A stretch of 64,000 nucleotides of DNA. Origin: Fuscovulum ytuae. GTDB taxonomy: Bacteria > Pseudomonadota > Alphaproteobacteria > Rhodobacterales > Rhodobacteraceae. Shown here in pieces: positions 1 through 8,469 of this stretch. Numbering within the stretch: position 1 is the first letter of the stretch; each line of letters starts with the position of its first letter. The notes under the pieces were generated by a model. That model was given only the letters and a program-made list of their open reading frames with translations, made no database searches and was not told the DNA's origin. The translations under genes were made by a program, and so were the position numbers. The stretch is taken from positions 3,765,001-3,829,000 of the forward strand of contig NZ_CP124535.1 of assembly GCF_029953595.1 (NCBI RefSeq), written 5' to 3'.

Positions 1-2754
1 GGGCAGATGGGGGTGGCAGAGGGGCTGCCCGTCGACACGCCGACCGCCCTGCGGGTGGTGGAGGCCTATGGGCAACACTGGTTGATCGTGGCGGCGGCGG
101 GGACCTCTAGCCTGTCGGTGCTGCGGATCGGGCCGGGGGGCAGCCTGACCCCAGCGGATCATGTGATGGACGGGCTGGTTACGCGCTTTGACGGGGTCAC
201 GGTCATCGAGACGGTGGCTTATGGCGGCTGGACCTTCGTCATCGCGGCGGGGGCGGATGCGGGGCTTTCGGTGTTGGCGCTGTTGCCGGGGGGGCGGCTG
301 GTGCATCTGGCGACGCTGGCCGATCGGGGGGATGTGACGCTGGCCGACATAACCGCGCTGCGGGCGGTGGTGGTGGGCGACCAGATGCAGATCATGATCC
401 TATCGGGGGGCGAGGCGGGGCTGACGCAGCTTGCCTTACCGCTGGCCGCTTTGGGGGCCGTGGGGGTGGCCGGGGGCGCGGGGCGGGATGTGGTGCTGGA
501 CGGGGTGGGCGCGGATACGCTGGTCGGTGGGGCGGGGGCCGATCTGTTCATGATGCGCGCCGATGGGCAGCGAGATGTGATCGTCGATTTCGAACCGGGG
601 GTAGATCGGATTGATCTGACAGGGTGGACCTTTTTCCGCAATTCCGGGCAGTTGACCCTGACACCGACGGCGGGCGGGCTGGTGTTGCGTTTCTGGGTCG
701 AGGAGTTGGAGATCCGCGCGGCGGCGGGGCGCAGCCTGACGCTGGCCGATCTGCGCGGGATGGTCTTTGCCGAGATGGACCGCGCGTTGTTCGAGGCGCT
801 GGTTGACTTGCCGCCCGATCCCGGCCCCGCGCCGGAGCCTCCTAGAGACCCGCAAAATCCGACCCCGCCCCCGGCGCCGGAGGACCCGGTGGCGCCGGAG
901 GACCCCGGTCCGCCCACAACTGGCCCGCGTCCCATCGAGGGCGGCACGGCTGCCGATACCCTAAGGGGGGGCGTGGACAATGACCGGATCTTTGGCGGCG
1001 GTGGCGATGACAGCCTTCTGGGCGAAGCGGGGTCCGATAACCTGCTTGGTGAGGACGGTGCGGATCGTCTGGAAGGGGGGGAAGGGGCCGATACGCTGGA
1101 CGGGGGCGCGGGGAATGATGTGCTGCTTGGCGAGGTGGGGGATGACAGCCTAATCGGCGGTGCCGGGGATGATGGGCTGTTCGGGGGCGATGGTTCGGAT
1201 CGTCTGGAAGGAGGAGAGGGGGCCGATACGCTGGAAGGGGGCGCGGGGAATGATGTGCTGCTGGGCGCGGTTGGGGATGACCGGGTCTTTGGCGGTTTGG
1301 GGGATGATCTGATCGAGGGCGGTGCAGATCAGGATTCCCTTTGGGGCGGCGTGGGCCGTGATCGTCTGATCGGCGGAGATGGGAATGATTGGCTGTTGGG
1401 CGCGTCGGGTGCTGATGTTTTGGAGGGAGGGGGAGGTCGGGATGTCCTCTTTGGCGGCGACGACGCCGATATCTTGGACGGCGGAACCGGGAATGACACG
1501 CTGCATGGAGAGAGCGGGGATGACCGACTGACGGGTGGGCTGGGGAATGATCTGCTTTACGGTGGAGCGGGCACAGATCGTTTGGAAGGCGGTGAGGGCA
1601 CCGACACTTTGAACGCCGAAGCGGGAAATGACCTGCTGCTGGCCGAGGCGGGGAATGACAGGCTTTTTGGCGGAGATGGCGATGATCTGATCGATGGCGG
1701 CACAGATCAGGATTCGCTCTGGGGCGGAATTGGCCGTGATCGGTTGCTTGGCGGTGATGGAGATGACTGGCTTCTCGGAGCGTCGGGCAGTGACGTCCTA
1801 GAGGGGGGTAATGGAAGGGATGTCCTTTATGGCGGAGACGATGCCGATACCTTGGACGGCGGGGGCGGGAATGACACGCTTTACGGTGAAATGGGCAATG
1901 ACAGTCTGATCGGCGGTCTTGGATCGGATCGATTGGCGGGTGGAGACGGAGCCGACTCGCTGGATGGTGGCGTGGGTGGTGATGTGCTTCAGGGCGACGC
2001 AGGAAACGATCGCCTGTTTGGGGGAGATGGCGAAGACGTGGTGGATGGCGGCGCGGATCAGGATTCGCTGTGGGGCGGGGCGGGACTTGATCGCTTGATT
2101 GGCGGGGATGGGAATGACTGGTTGCTCGGCGGTCCGGACGGGGACGTTCTGGAAGGGGGCAACGGGCGGGATGTGCTTTATGGTGGGGACGGTGACGATA
2201 CGCTGGATGGGGGGCAGGGTACGGATACCCTATATGGGGACCTCGGAAATGATCGCCTTTTGGGTGGTGAAGGCGATGACCGGTTGGAGGGCCAGGACGG
2301 GAATGACACCCTGTGGGGCGGATGGGGGCGTGACCAACTGATCGGTGGGGCCGGGAATGATTGGATGCTGGCCGGGGCTGAGGCAGATAGTTTGGACGGC
2401 GGGGATGGCCGTGATGTGCTGTATGGCGGTGATCAGGGGGATACGCTTTTCGGGGGGGCGGGGCCTGATCGTCTGTTCGGTGGCGCGGGATGGGATGTGA
2501 TGTCGGGCGGGCCGGGGGCGGATGTCTTTGTCTTTACGCCTCAGGATGGAACGGGGCGCGACCGCATTCTGGATTTCAACATTGCCGAGGATCGGTTGGA
2601 GTTCCGTGGCCTGTCGGGGATGGGCGATCTGACCTTGCGGGACGTGCGTCTGGGCGGGGTCTTGACGGCCGAGGTTTCGGGGGGCGGCCATCTGATCCGA
2701 CTTGAGGGGGTGCGGGCGGCAGACCTAGATGCGGGGGACTTCCTGTTCCTGTGA
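1..2754 (+). CDS. Large RTX (hemolysin-type calcium-binding repeat) secreted protein, 5' end outside window
   Basis: The reading frame is open to the window edge, so the first visible Met (base 7) is probably internal and the protein is 5'-truncated here. The first ~150 residues contain beta-propeller-like strands. A short RTX block ending in a DVIVDFEPGVDRIDL segment follows, then a Pro-rich linker (~residues 266-312), then about 550 residues of GGxGxDxLx nonapeptides. The C-terminus repeats the RDRILDFNIAEDRLEF arrangement typical of serralysin-like RTX modules. RTX proteins bind calcium and usually leave the cell by a type I secretion system; the exporter is not in this window. The repeat array has a higher-order period (DQDSLWGG segments at 1327, 1705 and 2056). 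No enzymatic domain is visible, so an adhesin or S-layer-like role is only a guess. Confidence 0.9.
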   Translation, partial: GQMGVAEGLPVDTPTALRVVEAYGQHWLIVAAAGTSSLSVLRIGPGGSLTPADHVMDGLVTRFDGVTVIETVAYGGWTFVIAAGADAGLSVLALLPGGRLVHLATLADRGDVTLADITALRAVVVGDQMQIMILSGGEAGLTQLALPLAALGAVGVAGGAGRDVVLDGVGADTLVGGAGADLFMMRADGQRDVIVDFEPGVDRIDLTGWTFFRNSGQLTLTPTAGGLVLRFWVEELEIRAAAGRSLTLADLRGMVFAEMDRALFEALVDLPPDPGPAPEPPRDPQNPTPPPAPEDPVAPEDPGPPTTGPRPIEGGTAADTLRGGVDNDRIFGGGGDDSLLGEAGSDNLLGEDGADRLEGGEGADTLDGGAGNDVLLGEVGDDSLIGGAGDDGLFGGDGSDRLEGGEGADTLEGGAGNDVLLGAVGDDRVFGGLGDDLIEGGADQDSLWGGVGRDRLIGGDGNDWLLGASGADVLEGGGGRDVLFGGDDADILDGGTGNDTLHGESGDDRLTGGLGNDLLYGGAGTDRLEGGEGTDTLNAEAGNDLLLAEAGNDRLFGGDGDDLIDGGTDQDSLWGGIGRDRLLGGDGDDWLLGASGSDVLEGGNGRDVLYGGDDADTLDGGGGNDTLYGEMGNDSLIGGLGSDRLAGGDGADSLDGGVGGDVLQGDAGNDRLFGGDGEDVVDGGADQDSLWGGAGLDRLIGGDGNDWLLGGPDGDVLEGGNGRDVLYGGDGDDTLDGGQGTDTLYGDLGNDRLLGGEGDDRLEGQDGNDTLWGGWGRDQLIGGAGNDWMLAGAEADSLDGGDGRDVLYGGDQGDTLFGGAGPDRLFGGAGWDVMSGGPGADVFVFTPQDGTGRDRILDFNIAEDRLEFRGLSGMGDLTLRDVRLGGVLTAEVSGGGHLIRLEGVRAADLDAGDFLFL

Positions 2755-2814
2755 AGGGTCCGCGCGGCCTTGTGTCGTCTTGTCGCGCGGGGCGGGTCAT
2801 GGAAAGGGAAAGCT

Positions 2815-3015
2815 ATGCCGATCCTTGTGCCCCTCCTGCTGATTTGCGTCTTTCTGGCGATGTATCTGATGCGCCGGGGGCGCACATTGACGCGGGATTG
2901 CCGCTGGCGGCTGGATCGGGCGGCAGAGGGCGGCCCAGTCTGGCGCTGTGCGGTTTGCGGCGGCCTCTCGCGGGGTGGGGCGACGCCGCGCCATTGCCAG
3001 CGCAAGACGGGCTGA
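2815..3015 (+). CDS. Small membrane-anchored Cys-rich protein (66 aa)
   Basis: This short protein starts at an ATG preceded by a purine-rich GGAAAGGGAAAG ribosome site. Residues 2-19 form one hydrophobic segment (PILVPLLLICVFLAMYL) followed by basic residues. That suggests an N-terminal membrane anchor with the rest in the cytoplasm. The tail carries a CAVCGG pair and a further Cys (RHCQRK), resembling a partial zinc ribbon. The function is unknown. It lies 31 bp before the DUF1989 gene on the same strand and may share its transcript. Confidence 0.6.
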   Translation: MPILVPLLLICVFLAMYLMRRGRTLTRDCRWRLDRAAEGGPVWRCAVCGGLSRGGATPRHCQRKTG

Positions 3016-3045
3016 TAGGGTGGGGCGAAAAGAGGTGCCCCTGCC

Positions 3046-3909
3046 ATGAAACTATCCCACGATCATACCGCCCCGGCGGATGCCCTTGCCCGCAAGGGCA
3101 TTGCCCCGGTCATCTGCTATCCGGTCGAAGGGCTGGCCCGGCCCGATATGGCCCCCTTTCGCGCCGCGCGCGCAGGGTGGGATAAGGTGGCCGAGGTCGT
3201 GGTGCCTGCGCGCGAGGCGCGGTGTTGGGCTGTGGCGGCGGGGCAGTTTTTCCGCATCACCAGCATCGAAGGGCCGCAGGTGGGCGATCTGAACCTGTGG
3301 GCACAGGCCGATCTGCGCGAAAGGTTCTATTCCGGCAAGACGCGGGCGCTGCATGGCACGCATCTGTCGACGGGGGACAGGATGTGGTCGGCCTTTCCCT
3401 TCCTGCGCCCGATGGCGGTGATCACGGATGACAGTCTTGACTGGTATGGGTTCGACGCTTTCGGGGGCGCGGTGCATGACGTGATCGGCACGCGCTGTGA
3501 TCCCTATACCCACAACCTGCTGAGCGGGGGCGGGCAGTATCACCATTGCTGCCATTCCAACCTGACCCGCGCCTTGGCGGATTGGACCGGGCTTTCGCTG
3601 CACGAGGCGGAGGGGCATGTGCATGATGTGCTGAATGTCTTCATGTGCACGGGGTTCACGCGCGATACGGGCCAGTATTTCATGAAGGCCTCACCCGTGC
3701 GTCCCGGCGATTATCTGGAATTCTTTGCCGAGATTGATCTGGTGGGGGGGCTGTCGGCCTGCCCCGGTGGGGATTGTTCGGCGGAACATTCGTCGGATGC
3801 GGCGGCCTGCCATCCTTTGCTGGTGGAGGTCTTCCAACCCATCGCCCCGCCTGCGGGATGGGTCGCGCCGGCTGTGAATGGCTATGACCGGAGCCATGGG
3901 CGCCCATGA
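3046..3909 (+). CDS. DUF1989 (urea carboxylase-associated family) protein
   Basis: The 287-residue product matches the DUF1989 family, whose members are often found with urea carboxylase or aminomethyltransferase-like genes. Family-like features are the VVVPAREARCWAVAAGQ entry strand, the GPQVGDLNLWAQ segment, and the Cys/His-rich stretch around HHCCHSNL, which may bind metal. A strong AAGAGGTG ribosome site precedes the ATG. Its stop overlaps the next gene's start (ATGA), so the two are translationally coupled. No urea carboxylase gene is nearby, so the usual partner gives no help with its role here. Confidence 0.85.
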   Translation: MKLSHDHTAPADALARKGIAPVICYPVEGLARPDMAPFRAARAGWDKVAEVVVPAREARCWAVAAGQFFRITSIEGPQVGDLNLWAQADLRERFYSGKTRALHGTHLSTGDRMWSAFPFLRPMAVITDDSLDWYGFDAFGGAVHDVIGTRCDPYTHNLLSGGGQYHHCCHSNLTRALADWTGLSLHEAEGHVHDVLNVFMCTGFTRDTGQYFMKASPVRPGDYLEFFAEIDLVGGLSACPGGDCSAEHSSDAAACHPLLVEVFQPIAPPAGWVAPAVNGYDRSHGRP

Positions 3910-4592
3910 GCTGTGTGCGCGCCCTGCACCTGACCGAGGCGTTGGTCGCGCGGGTAGAGCGGCAGGAGCCGGAATATCCCGGCGCACGGGGGCAGCCCTA
4001 TATCGATGATGACGCCTTTGGTCGCCATGCGCGGCGTCTGGTGGAGGAAGCGGGGGAGGGACCCGTCTGGACTTTTGCTTATGGATCGCTGATCTGGAAA
4101 CCGGCCTTCGAGGCGGTGGCAGCAGCGCCTTGCCTGTTGCATGGCTGGAGGCGGTCTTTCTGCATCCATCTGGAAAGTTGGCGCGGGACGCCAGAGGAGC
4201 CGGGGCTGATGCTGGCCTTGGCGCGGGGCGGGAGTTGTCGGGGGATGGCCTATCGCCTGCCCGATGCGGCGCGCGAAGCGGCGATGGAGGCGCTTTTGCG
4301 CCGTGAGATCGGCTATGAGGTGGACCTTGCCTCGGTCCGCTGGTTGACGGTGCGGGGGGCGGCGGGGCCGTTCCGGGTGCTGGTTTTTTATGCCGCCCCG
4401 CTTGATCGGTCGATCCATGTGGACCTGCCAATGGCGGAACAGGCGCGGCGGATCGCGCGGGCTGCGGGACATATGGGAAGTTGCGCGGCCTATTTGCGCA
4501 ACACCGTGCAGCATCTGGAGGAATTGGGTATCCGCGACCGATACCTTTGGTCCTTGCAAAGGATGGTCGCGGAGGAAATTGCTGCGCTGTAG
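3906..4592 (+). CDS. ChaC-like gamma-glutamylcyclotransferase
   Basis: The protein (228 aa) has the ChaC/GGCT signature FAYGSLIWKP around residue 57, the loop that holds the gamma-glutamyl moiety. Enzymes of this family open glutathione to 5-oxoproline and Cys-Gly in the cytosol. The predicted catalytic glutamate probably lies in the GYEVDL region, but I cannot assign it with certainty. It overlaps the DUF1989 gene by four bases (ATGA), indicating an operon. Length agrees with bacterial ChaC proteins. Glutathione is the expected substrate by family, not shown by context. Confidence 0.85.
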   Translation: MSCVRALHLTEALVARVERQEPEYPGARGQPYIDDDAFGRHARRLVEEAGEGPVWTFAYGSLIWKPAFEAVAAAPCLLHGWRRSFCIHLESWRGTPEEPGLMLALARGGSCRGMAYRLPDAAREAAMEALLRREIGYEVDLASVRWLTVRGAAGPFRVLVFYAAPLDRSIHVDLPMAEQARRIARAAGHMGSCAAYLRNTVQHLEELGIRDRYLWSLQRMVAEEIAAL

Positions 4593-4605
4593 GAGGGGCC
4601 TTGGG

Positions 4606-5313
4606 TCAGGTGGCGAAGGCGGCCTGTAGCGCAATGTCCACCATATCGCCAAAGCTGCGTTCGCGCTGATCGGAGGGCAGCGCCTCATGCGTGAGGATGT
4701 GGTCGGAGATTGTCAGGATCGCCAGCGCGCGCACATTGTGGCGGGCGGCGAGGGTGTAGAGTTCGGCCGCCTCCATTTCCACGCAGAGGCAGTTGTGGCG
4801 TTGGAGTTGGTCGGACAGGTCTTGCCGTTCGTCGTAGAAGGTATCGGAGGAATAGATGCCGCCGACATGGGTGGGGATATTGCGGGCCGTTGCAGCGGCA
4901 TGGGCAGCGGAGAGAAGGCCGTAATCGGCAACAGGGGCGAAGTTCAATTCGCGGAAGATCGACCGCGAGGGGGAGCCAAGTGTGGTCGTGGCCTGTGCCA
5001 GCACGATGTCGCGGACCTTGACATGATGTTGCAACGCCCCGGCCGAGCCGATGCGGATCAGCGTTTGGGCCCCGTAGTCGCGGATCAACTCATTGGCATA
5101 GATCGAAAGGGACGGCATGCCCATGCCTGTGCCGTGAATGGTGACGGGGTGCCCATGCCATGTGCCGGTATAGCCCAGCATCCCGCGCACTTCGTTCACC
5201 AGAACGGGGTTTTCCAGAAAGGTCTGGGCGGCCCAGCGCGCGCGGTAGGGATCGCCCGGCAGAAGGACGGTTTTGGCAATCTCGCCGGGTCGCGCGCCGA
5301 TATGGACGGTCAT
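4606..5313 (-). CDS. deoD: Purine-nucleoside phosphorylase, DeoD type
   Basis: The chosen start gives a 235-residue protein beginning [20 protein letters not shown], which aligns in length with E. coli DeoD (239 aa). The frame stays open a further 65 codons upstream, but that extension has no family resemblance. Visible family features are the [11 protein letters not shown] phosphate-binding region, RIGSAGAL, the [12 protein letters not shown] segment with the ribose-binding Met-Glu pair, and SDHILTHE with the catalytic Asp. It performs reversible phosphorolysis of purine (deoxy)nucleosides in the cytosol. It is convergent with the ChaC-like gene, with 13 bp between the stops. A short AGAGG ribosome site precedes the ATG. 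Confidence 0.93.
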   Translation of the reverse strand: MTVHIGARPGEIAKTVLLPGDPYRARWAAQTFLENPVLVNEVRGMLGYTGTWHGHPVTIHGTGMGMPSLSIYANELIRDYGAQTLIRIGSAGALQHHVKVRDIVLAQATTTLGSPSRSIFRELNFAPVADYGLLSAAHAAATARNIPTHVGGIYSSDTFYDERQDLSDQLQRHNCLCVEMEAAELYTLAARHNVRALAILTISDHILTHEALPSDQRERSFGDMVDIALQAAFAT

Positions 5314-5387
5314 GGGGGCCTCTGCATGGTCTACAGGGGCCAAAGCTAGACGAAGGCCGAGGCGGTTGAAAGGCCACGACGTGCCGA

Positions 5388-5747
5388 TCAGGCAGCGGCG
5401 TGGTTGTGGTTGCTGTAGGTGCCCGCATTGGGGCAGAAGGTCGCCTCGGCGGGGCGGGCGATTTCCCATCTTGCGAGGATCAGCGAACAGGTCCCTCGTT
5501 CGCGGCAATGGGCGCAGGTGCCCAAAATCTCAAGATATTCCGCATGGTTGGCCTTCACCTCGGCCTCGGACAGGCCGAAGATCGCGGCCATCCGGGCGAC
5601 ACGGTCAGGCACATCGGGCGGCATGCGGATGAAATCCTCGACCTGACGGCGGGTCATGCCGAGATCGGCAAGATCGCGGTCCGTCAGCGCGTCCACGGTT
5701 TTCAGTTGCTGCCAGCGGTCAATCAGTGCGCGGATTCGGGCAAGCAT
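5388..5747 (-). CDS. DUF1127-like/DUF6455-like small protein (119 aa)
   Basis: The N-terminal ~45 residues ([29 protein letters not shown]) look like a DUF1127 helix-loop-helix, a small domain common in alphaproteobacteria and often RNA-binding or stress-linked. The C-terminal part carries four cysteines ([12 protein letters not shown] and FCPNAG) in a spacing that could bind zinc or form an Fe-S site. It resembles the DUF6455 proteins of Rhodobacterales, though I cannot confirm the family without a profile search. It lies between deoD and ecm on the same strand. The physiological role is unknown. Confidence 0.75.
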   Translation of the reverse strand: MLARIRALIDRWQQLKTVDALTDRDLADLGMTRRQVEDFIRMPPDVPDRVARMAAIFGLSEAEVKANHAEYLEILGTCAHCRERGTCSLILARWEIARPAEATFCPNAGTYSNHNHAAA

Positions 5748-5823
5748 TGGGGTCTCCGTCAGGGTGAGTGACGTGAGGGTGCCCGATGCGCGGGGGCCGC
5801 ACCTTGATCTGGCGCAAAGGACG

Positions 5824-7791
5824 CTATTCGGCGGCGACGGCCTGCCGGTCCACCAGACCCACGATATCCATCATGATGCGGTTGAGTTCGAAATCCTTGG
5901 GCGTATAGACGGCGGCAACGCCCATGGCACGGAGGCGGGCGGCATCCTCTTCGGGGATGATGCCGCCGACGACGACGGGGATGTCGCCAAGGCCTGCCGC
6001 GCGCATCCGCTCCATGGTTTCGGAAATCAGGGGGATGTGGCTGCCCGACAGGATAGAGAGGCCCACCACATGCGCCTCTTGGTCCGCTGCCGCCGCGACG
6101 ATTTCGGCAGGCGTCAGGCGGATGCCTTCGTAATGGATATCCATCCCGCAATCGCGGGCGCGGGCGGCGATCTGCTCGGCCCCGTTGGAATGGCCATCAA
6201 GACCGGGCTTGCCGACGAGGAACTTCAGCTGGCGGCCAAGCTTTGTGCTGACCTGCGCCACGGCGTCGCGGATCGGTTCCAGCCCTTCGGTGCGGTTTGA
6301 CGGGTTGCGCGACACGCCAGTGGGCGCGCGATATTCGCCAAAGGCCGAGCGGACCACGGCCCCCCATTCGCCGGTGGTGGCGCCTGCCTTGGCGGCGGCG
6401 ATGGAGGCGGGCATGACGTTCTGACCTGTCGCGCAGGCCTGACGCAAGGCGTCAAGCGCGGCTTTCACCTTTGCCTCGTCGCGGGTGGCGCGCCACTGGT
6501 TCAAACGTTCGATCTGATCGCGTTCGGCATCGGCATCGGCAACCATGATCGCCCCGTCGCCTGCGGTAAGGGGGGAGGGCGCCGCCTCGGTCCAGCGGTT
6601 GACGCCGACGACGGTGGTCTCCTTCGTTTCGATTTTTGCGAGACGTTCGGAATTCGAGTCGACCAAACGGCCCTTCATATATTCGATGGCAGCCACGGCC
6701 CCGCCCATCGCATCGATCGTGGCAAGTTCGGCGCGCGCGCCGTCTTTGAGTTCGGCCACCTTGCGGTCGACGGCGGGGTTGCCGTCGAAAAGGTCGTCAT
6801 ATTCCAGAAGGTCCGTTTCATAGGCGAGGATCTGCTGCATGCGCAGCGACCATTGCTGATCCCATGGGCGGGGCAGACCCAGCGCCTCGTTCCACGCAGG
6901 CAGCTGCACGGCGCGGGCGCGGGCCTTCTTGGAAAGAGTCACGGCGAGCATCTCGATCAGGATGCGGTAGACGTTGTTTTCGGGCTGCTGTTCGGTCAGG
7001 CCAAGAGAATTGACCTGCACGCCATAGCGGAAACGGCGGTATTTCGGATCGGTCACGCCATAGCGGGTTTCGCAAATCTCATCCCAGAGATCGACGAAAG
7101 CGCGCATCTTGCACATCTCGGTCACGAAGCGGATGCCTGCGTTGACGAAGAAAGAGATGCGACCGACCATATTGGGAAAGTCTTCGGGCGCGACCTTGCC
7201 TTTAAGGTCATCCAGCACGGCGCAGGCGGTGGCCAGTGCGAAGGCAAGTTCCTGTTCCGGCGTCGCGCCTGCCTCTTGCAGGTGGTAGGAGCACACGTTC
7301 ATCGGGTTCCATTTCGGCAGATGCTTCTGCGTATAGGCCGCGACGTCGGTGATCATGCGGAGCGAAGGTTTCGGCGGGCAGATATAGGTGCCACGCGACA
7401 GGTATTCCTTGATTATATCGTTCTGGACGGTGCCTTGCAGGGCGGTGATATCGGCCCCCTGTTCCTCGGCCACCGCGATGTAAAGCGCGAGGAGCCACGG
7501 TGCTGTGGCGTTGATCGTCATGGAGGTGTTCATCTGTTCGAGCGGGATTTGATCGAACAGGGTGCGCATGTCGCCCAGATGCGCGACGGGGACGCCGACC
7601 TTGCCCACCTCGCCGCGCGAGAGTTCGTGGTCGCTGTCATAGCCCGTTTGGGTGGGCAGGTCGAAGGCGACGGAGAGGCCCGTCTGCCCCTTGGACAGAT
7701 TGGTGCGGTAAAGGGCGTTCGAGGCCCGCGCGGTGGAGTGCCCGGCATAGGTGCGGAAGAGCCAGGGGGACTCTTTCTGCTTTTGGGTCAT
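5824..7791 (-). CDS. ecm: Ethylmalonyl-CoA mutase (protein MeaA family)
   Basis: This coenzyme-B12-dependent mutase converts (2R)-ethylmalonyl-CoA to methylsuccinyl-CoA in the ethylmalonyl-CoA pathway for acetyl-CoA assimilation. The start at 7791 follows a strong AGGAGG site and gives 655 residues, the usual Ecm length and clearly shorter than methylmalonyl-CoA mutases. The N-terminal half carries the substrate barrel (YAGHSTARASNALYRTNL, SVAFDLPTQTGYDSDHE). The C-terminal ~125 residues are the cobalamin domain with D532-x-H534-x-x-G537 (LDGHSNG), where His is the lower axial cobalt ligand. The ccr gene, which acts one step before Ecm's substrate, lies about 2 kb away on the other strand. 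Methylmalonyl-CoA mutase is the main alternative; length and the YAGHSTARASN segment favour Ecm. Confidence 0.95.
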   Translation of the reverse strand: MTQKQKESPWLFRTYAGHSTARASNALYRTNLSKGQTGLSVAFDLPTQTGYDSDHELSRGEVGKVGVPVAHLGDMRTLFDQIPLEQMNTSMTINATAPWLLALYIAVAEEQGADITALQGTVQNDIIKEYLSRGTYICPPKPSLRMITDVAAYTQKHLPKWNPMNVCSYHLQEAGATPEQELAFALATACAVLDDLKGKVAPEDFPNMVGRISFFVNAGIRFVTEMCKMRAFVDLWDEICETRYGVTDPKYRRFRYGVQVNSLGLTEQQPENNVYRILIEMLAVTLSKKARARAVQLPAWNEALGLPRPWDQQWSLRMQQILAYETDLLEYDDLFDGNPAVDRKVAELKDGARAELATIDAMGGAVAAIEYMKGRLVDSNSERLAKIETKETTVVGVNRWTEAAPSPLTAGDGAIMVADADAERDQIERLNQWRATRDEAKVKAALDALRQACATGQNVMPASIAAAKAGATTGEWGAVVRSAFGEYRAPTGVSRNPSNRTEGLEPIRDAVAQVSTKLGRQLKFLVGKPGLDGHSNGAEQIAARARDCGMDIHYEGIRLTPAEIVAAAADQEAHVVGLSILSGSHIPLISETMERMRAAGLGDIPVVVGGIIPEEDAARLRAMGVAAVYTPKDFELNRIMMDIVGLVDRQAVAAE

Positions 7792-7835
7792 GGGGGCCTC
7801 CTGTCGTAGCTCGGCAATTTTATTTCGCGATGACC

Positions 7836-7865
7836 TCAATAGAGGACAGAATCATTCAATGTCAA
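7836..7865 (-). promoter_or_regulatory. Candidate sigma-70-like promoter for ecm
   Basis: On the minus strand TTGACA (7865-7860) is followed after 18 bases by TATTGA (7841-7836), which would place the transcript start about 40 bases before the ecm ATG. The -35 box is a perfect match to the consensus; the -10 box is weak. This is a motif reading only. Confidence 0.3.
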
Positions 7866-7900
7866 TTCGCCGCGTTGCGGCATTCCGCGCTGCGGCGGGG

Positions 7901-8019
7901 GAGGGCGGCGGATTTTGACGCAAAATCCGCGCCGGAATTTGACACAAATTCCGGGTGGGGGCGTGGCGCGGCGGTGAAAGGCGATTTCTGTGTCAGAAAT
8001 CGCGCTGGAGGCCGCCCTC
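7901..8019. repeat. Composite palindromic element, copy 1 (three hairpins inside a 9-bp closing stem)
   Basis: Three perfect 10-bp-stem, 3-nt-loop palindromes lie in a row. They are 7908-7930 (stem GCGGATTTTG, loop ACG), 7932-7954 (stem CCGGAATTTG, loop ACA) and 7981-8003 (stem GCGATTTCTG, loop TGT). GAGGGCGGC at 7901-7909 and its exact complement GCCGCCCTC at 8011-8019 bracket the whole, sharing two bases with the first hairpin. Related units occur at 33295-33340 and 43073-43144. It fills most of the ecm to 8118-gene gap. A transcript would fold as a multi-branch junction. Origin and role are unknown. Confidence 0.8.
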
Positions 8020-8117
8020 TTAACATGACGGTTCGGTTTGCTTATATTGGGCGTGAAGGCCCTTGCCGGGCATCTGGCATCAACAAGGGGGGCCGAGGGT
8101 CGAAGGACCTGATCACG

Positions 8118-8429
8118 ATGCGCGGTTCATTTGCGCTTGCTGCCTTGACGATCACGCTCGCCGTTCCTGCCGTGGCGGAGCAGCGGTCTGTTCAGATCGT
8201 GAACCAGTCGGGTTTTACCATCACCAACTTTTACGCCTCGACCATGGGGGCGGAGGATTGGGAGGAGGATGTGCTGGGCGGTCAGGCCGTTGGCACGGGT
8301 GAAAGCGCGATGGTCAATTTCGCCGATAGCGGGCAATGCACCTATAGTTTCCGCGCCATCTTTGACGATGGCGATGAGGCGGTGCAGGATATCGACGTCT
8401 GCTCTGTCACCTCTGTGACCTATAACTGA
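8118..8429 (+). CDS. Small exported protein of unknown function (103 aa)
   Basis: The start at 8118 gives a clear Sec signal peptide (MRGSFALAALTITLAVPAVA, cleavage expected after AVA). The reading frame continues upstream, but only through the palindromic element, so that extension is unlikely to be translated. The mature ~83 residues contain a FTITNFYASTMGAEDWEEDVLG segment and two cysteines (GQCTYSF and DIDVCS) that could form a disulfide. The pattern resembles small periplasmic proteins common in Rhodobacterales, but I recognise no characterised member. The composite palindromic element ends about 100 bases before the ATG. Confidence 0.75.
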   Translation: MRGSFALAALTITLAVPAVAEQRSVQIVNQSGFTITNFYASTMGAEDWEEDVLGGQAVGTGESAMVNFADSGQCTYSFRAIFDDGDEAVQDIDVCSVTSVTYN

Positions 8430-8469
8430 TCCCTTTGCAGGTCGGGTCCGGGCCGGATAGCCTGTTCCC

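Noticed and set aside
7830-8117. N-terminal extension of the 8118 gene
   Set aside because: The extension would translate the palindromic element and place a signal peptide in mid-protein.
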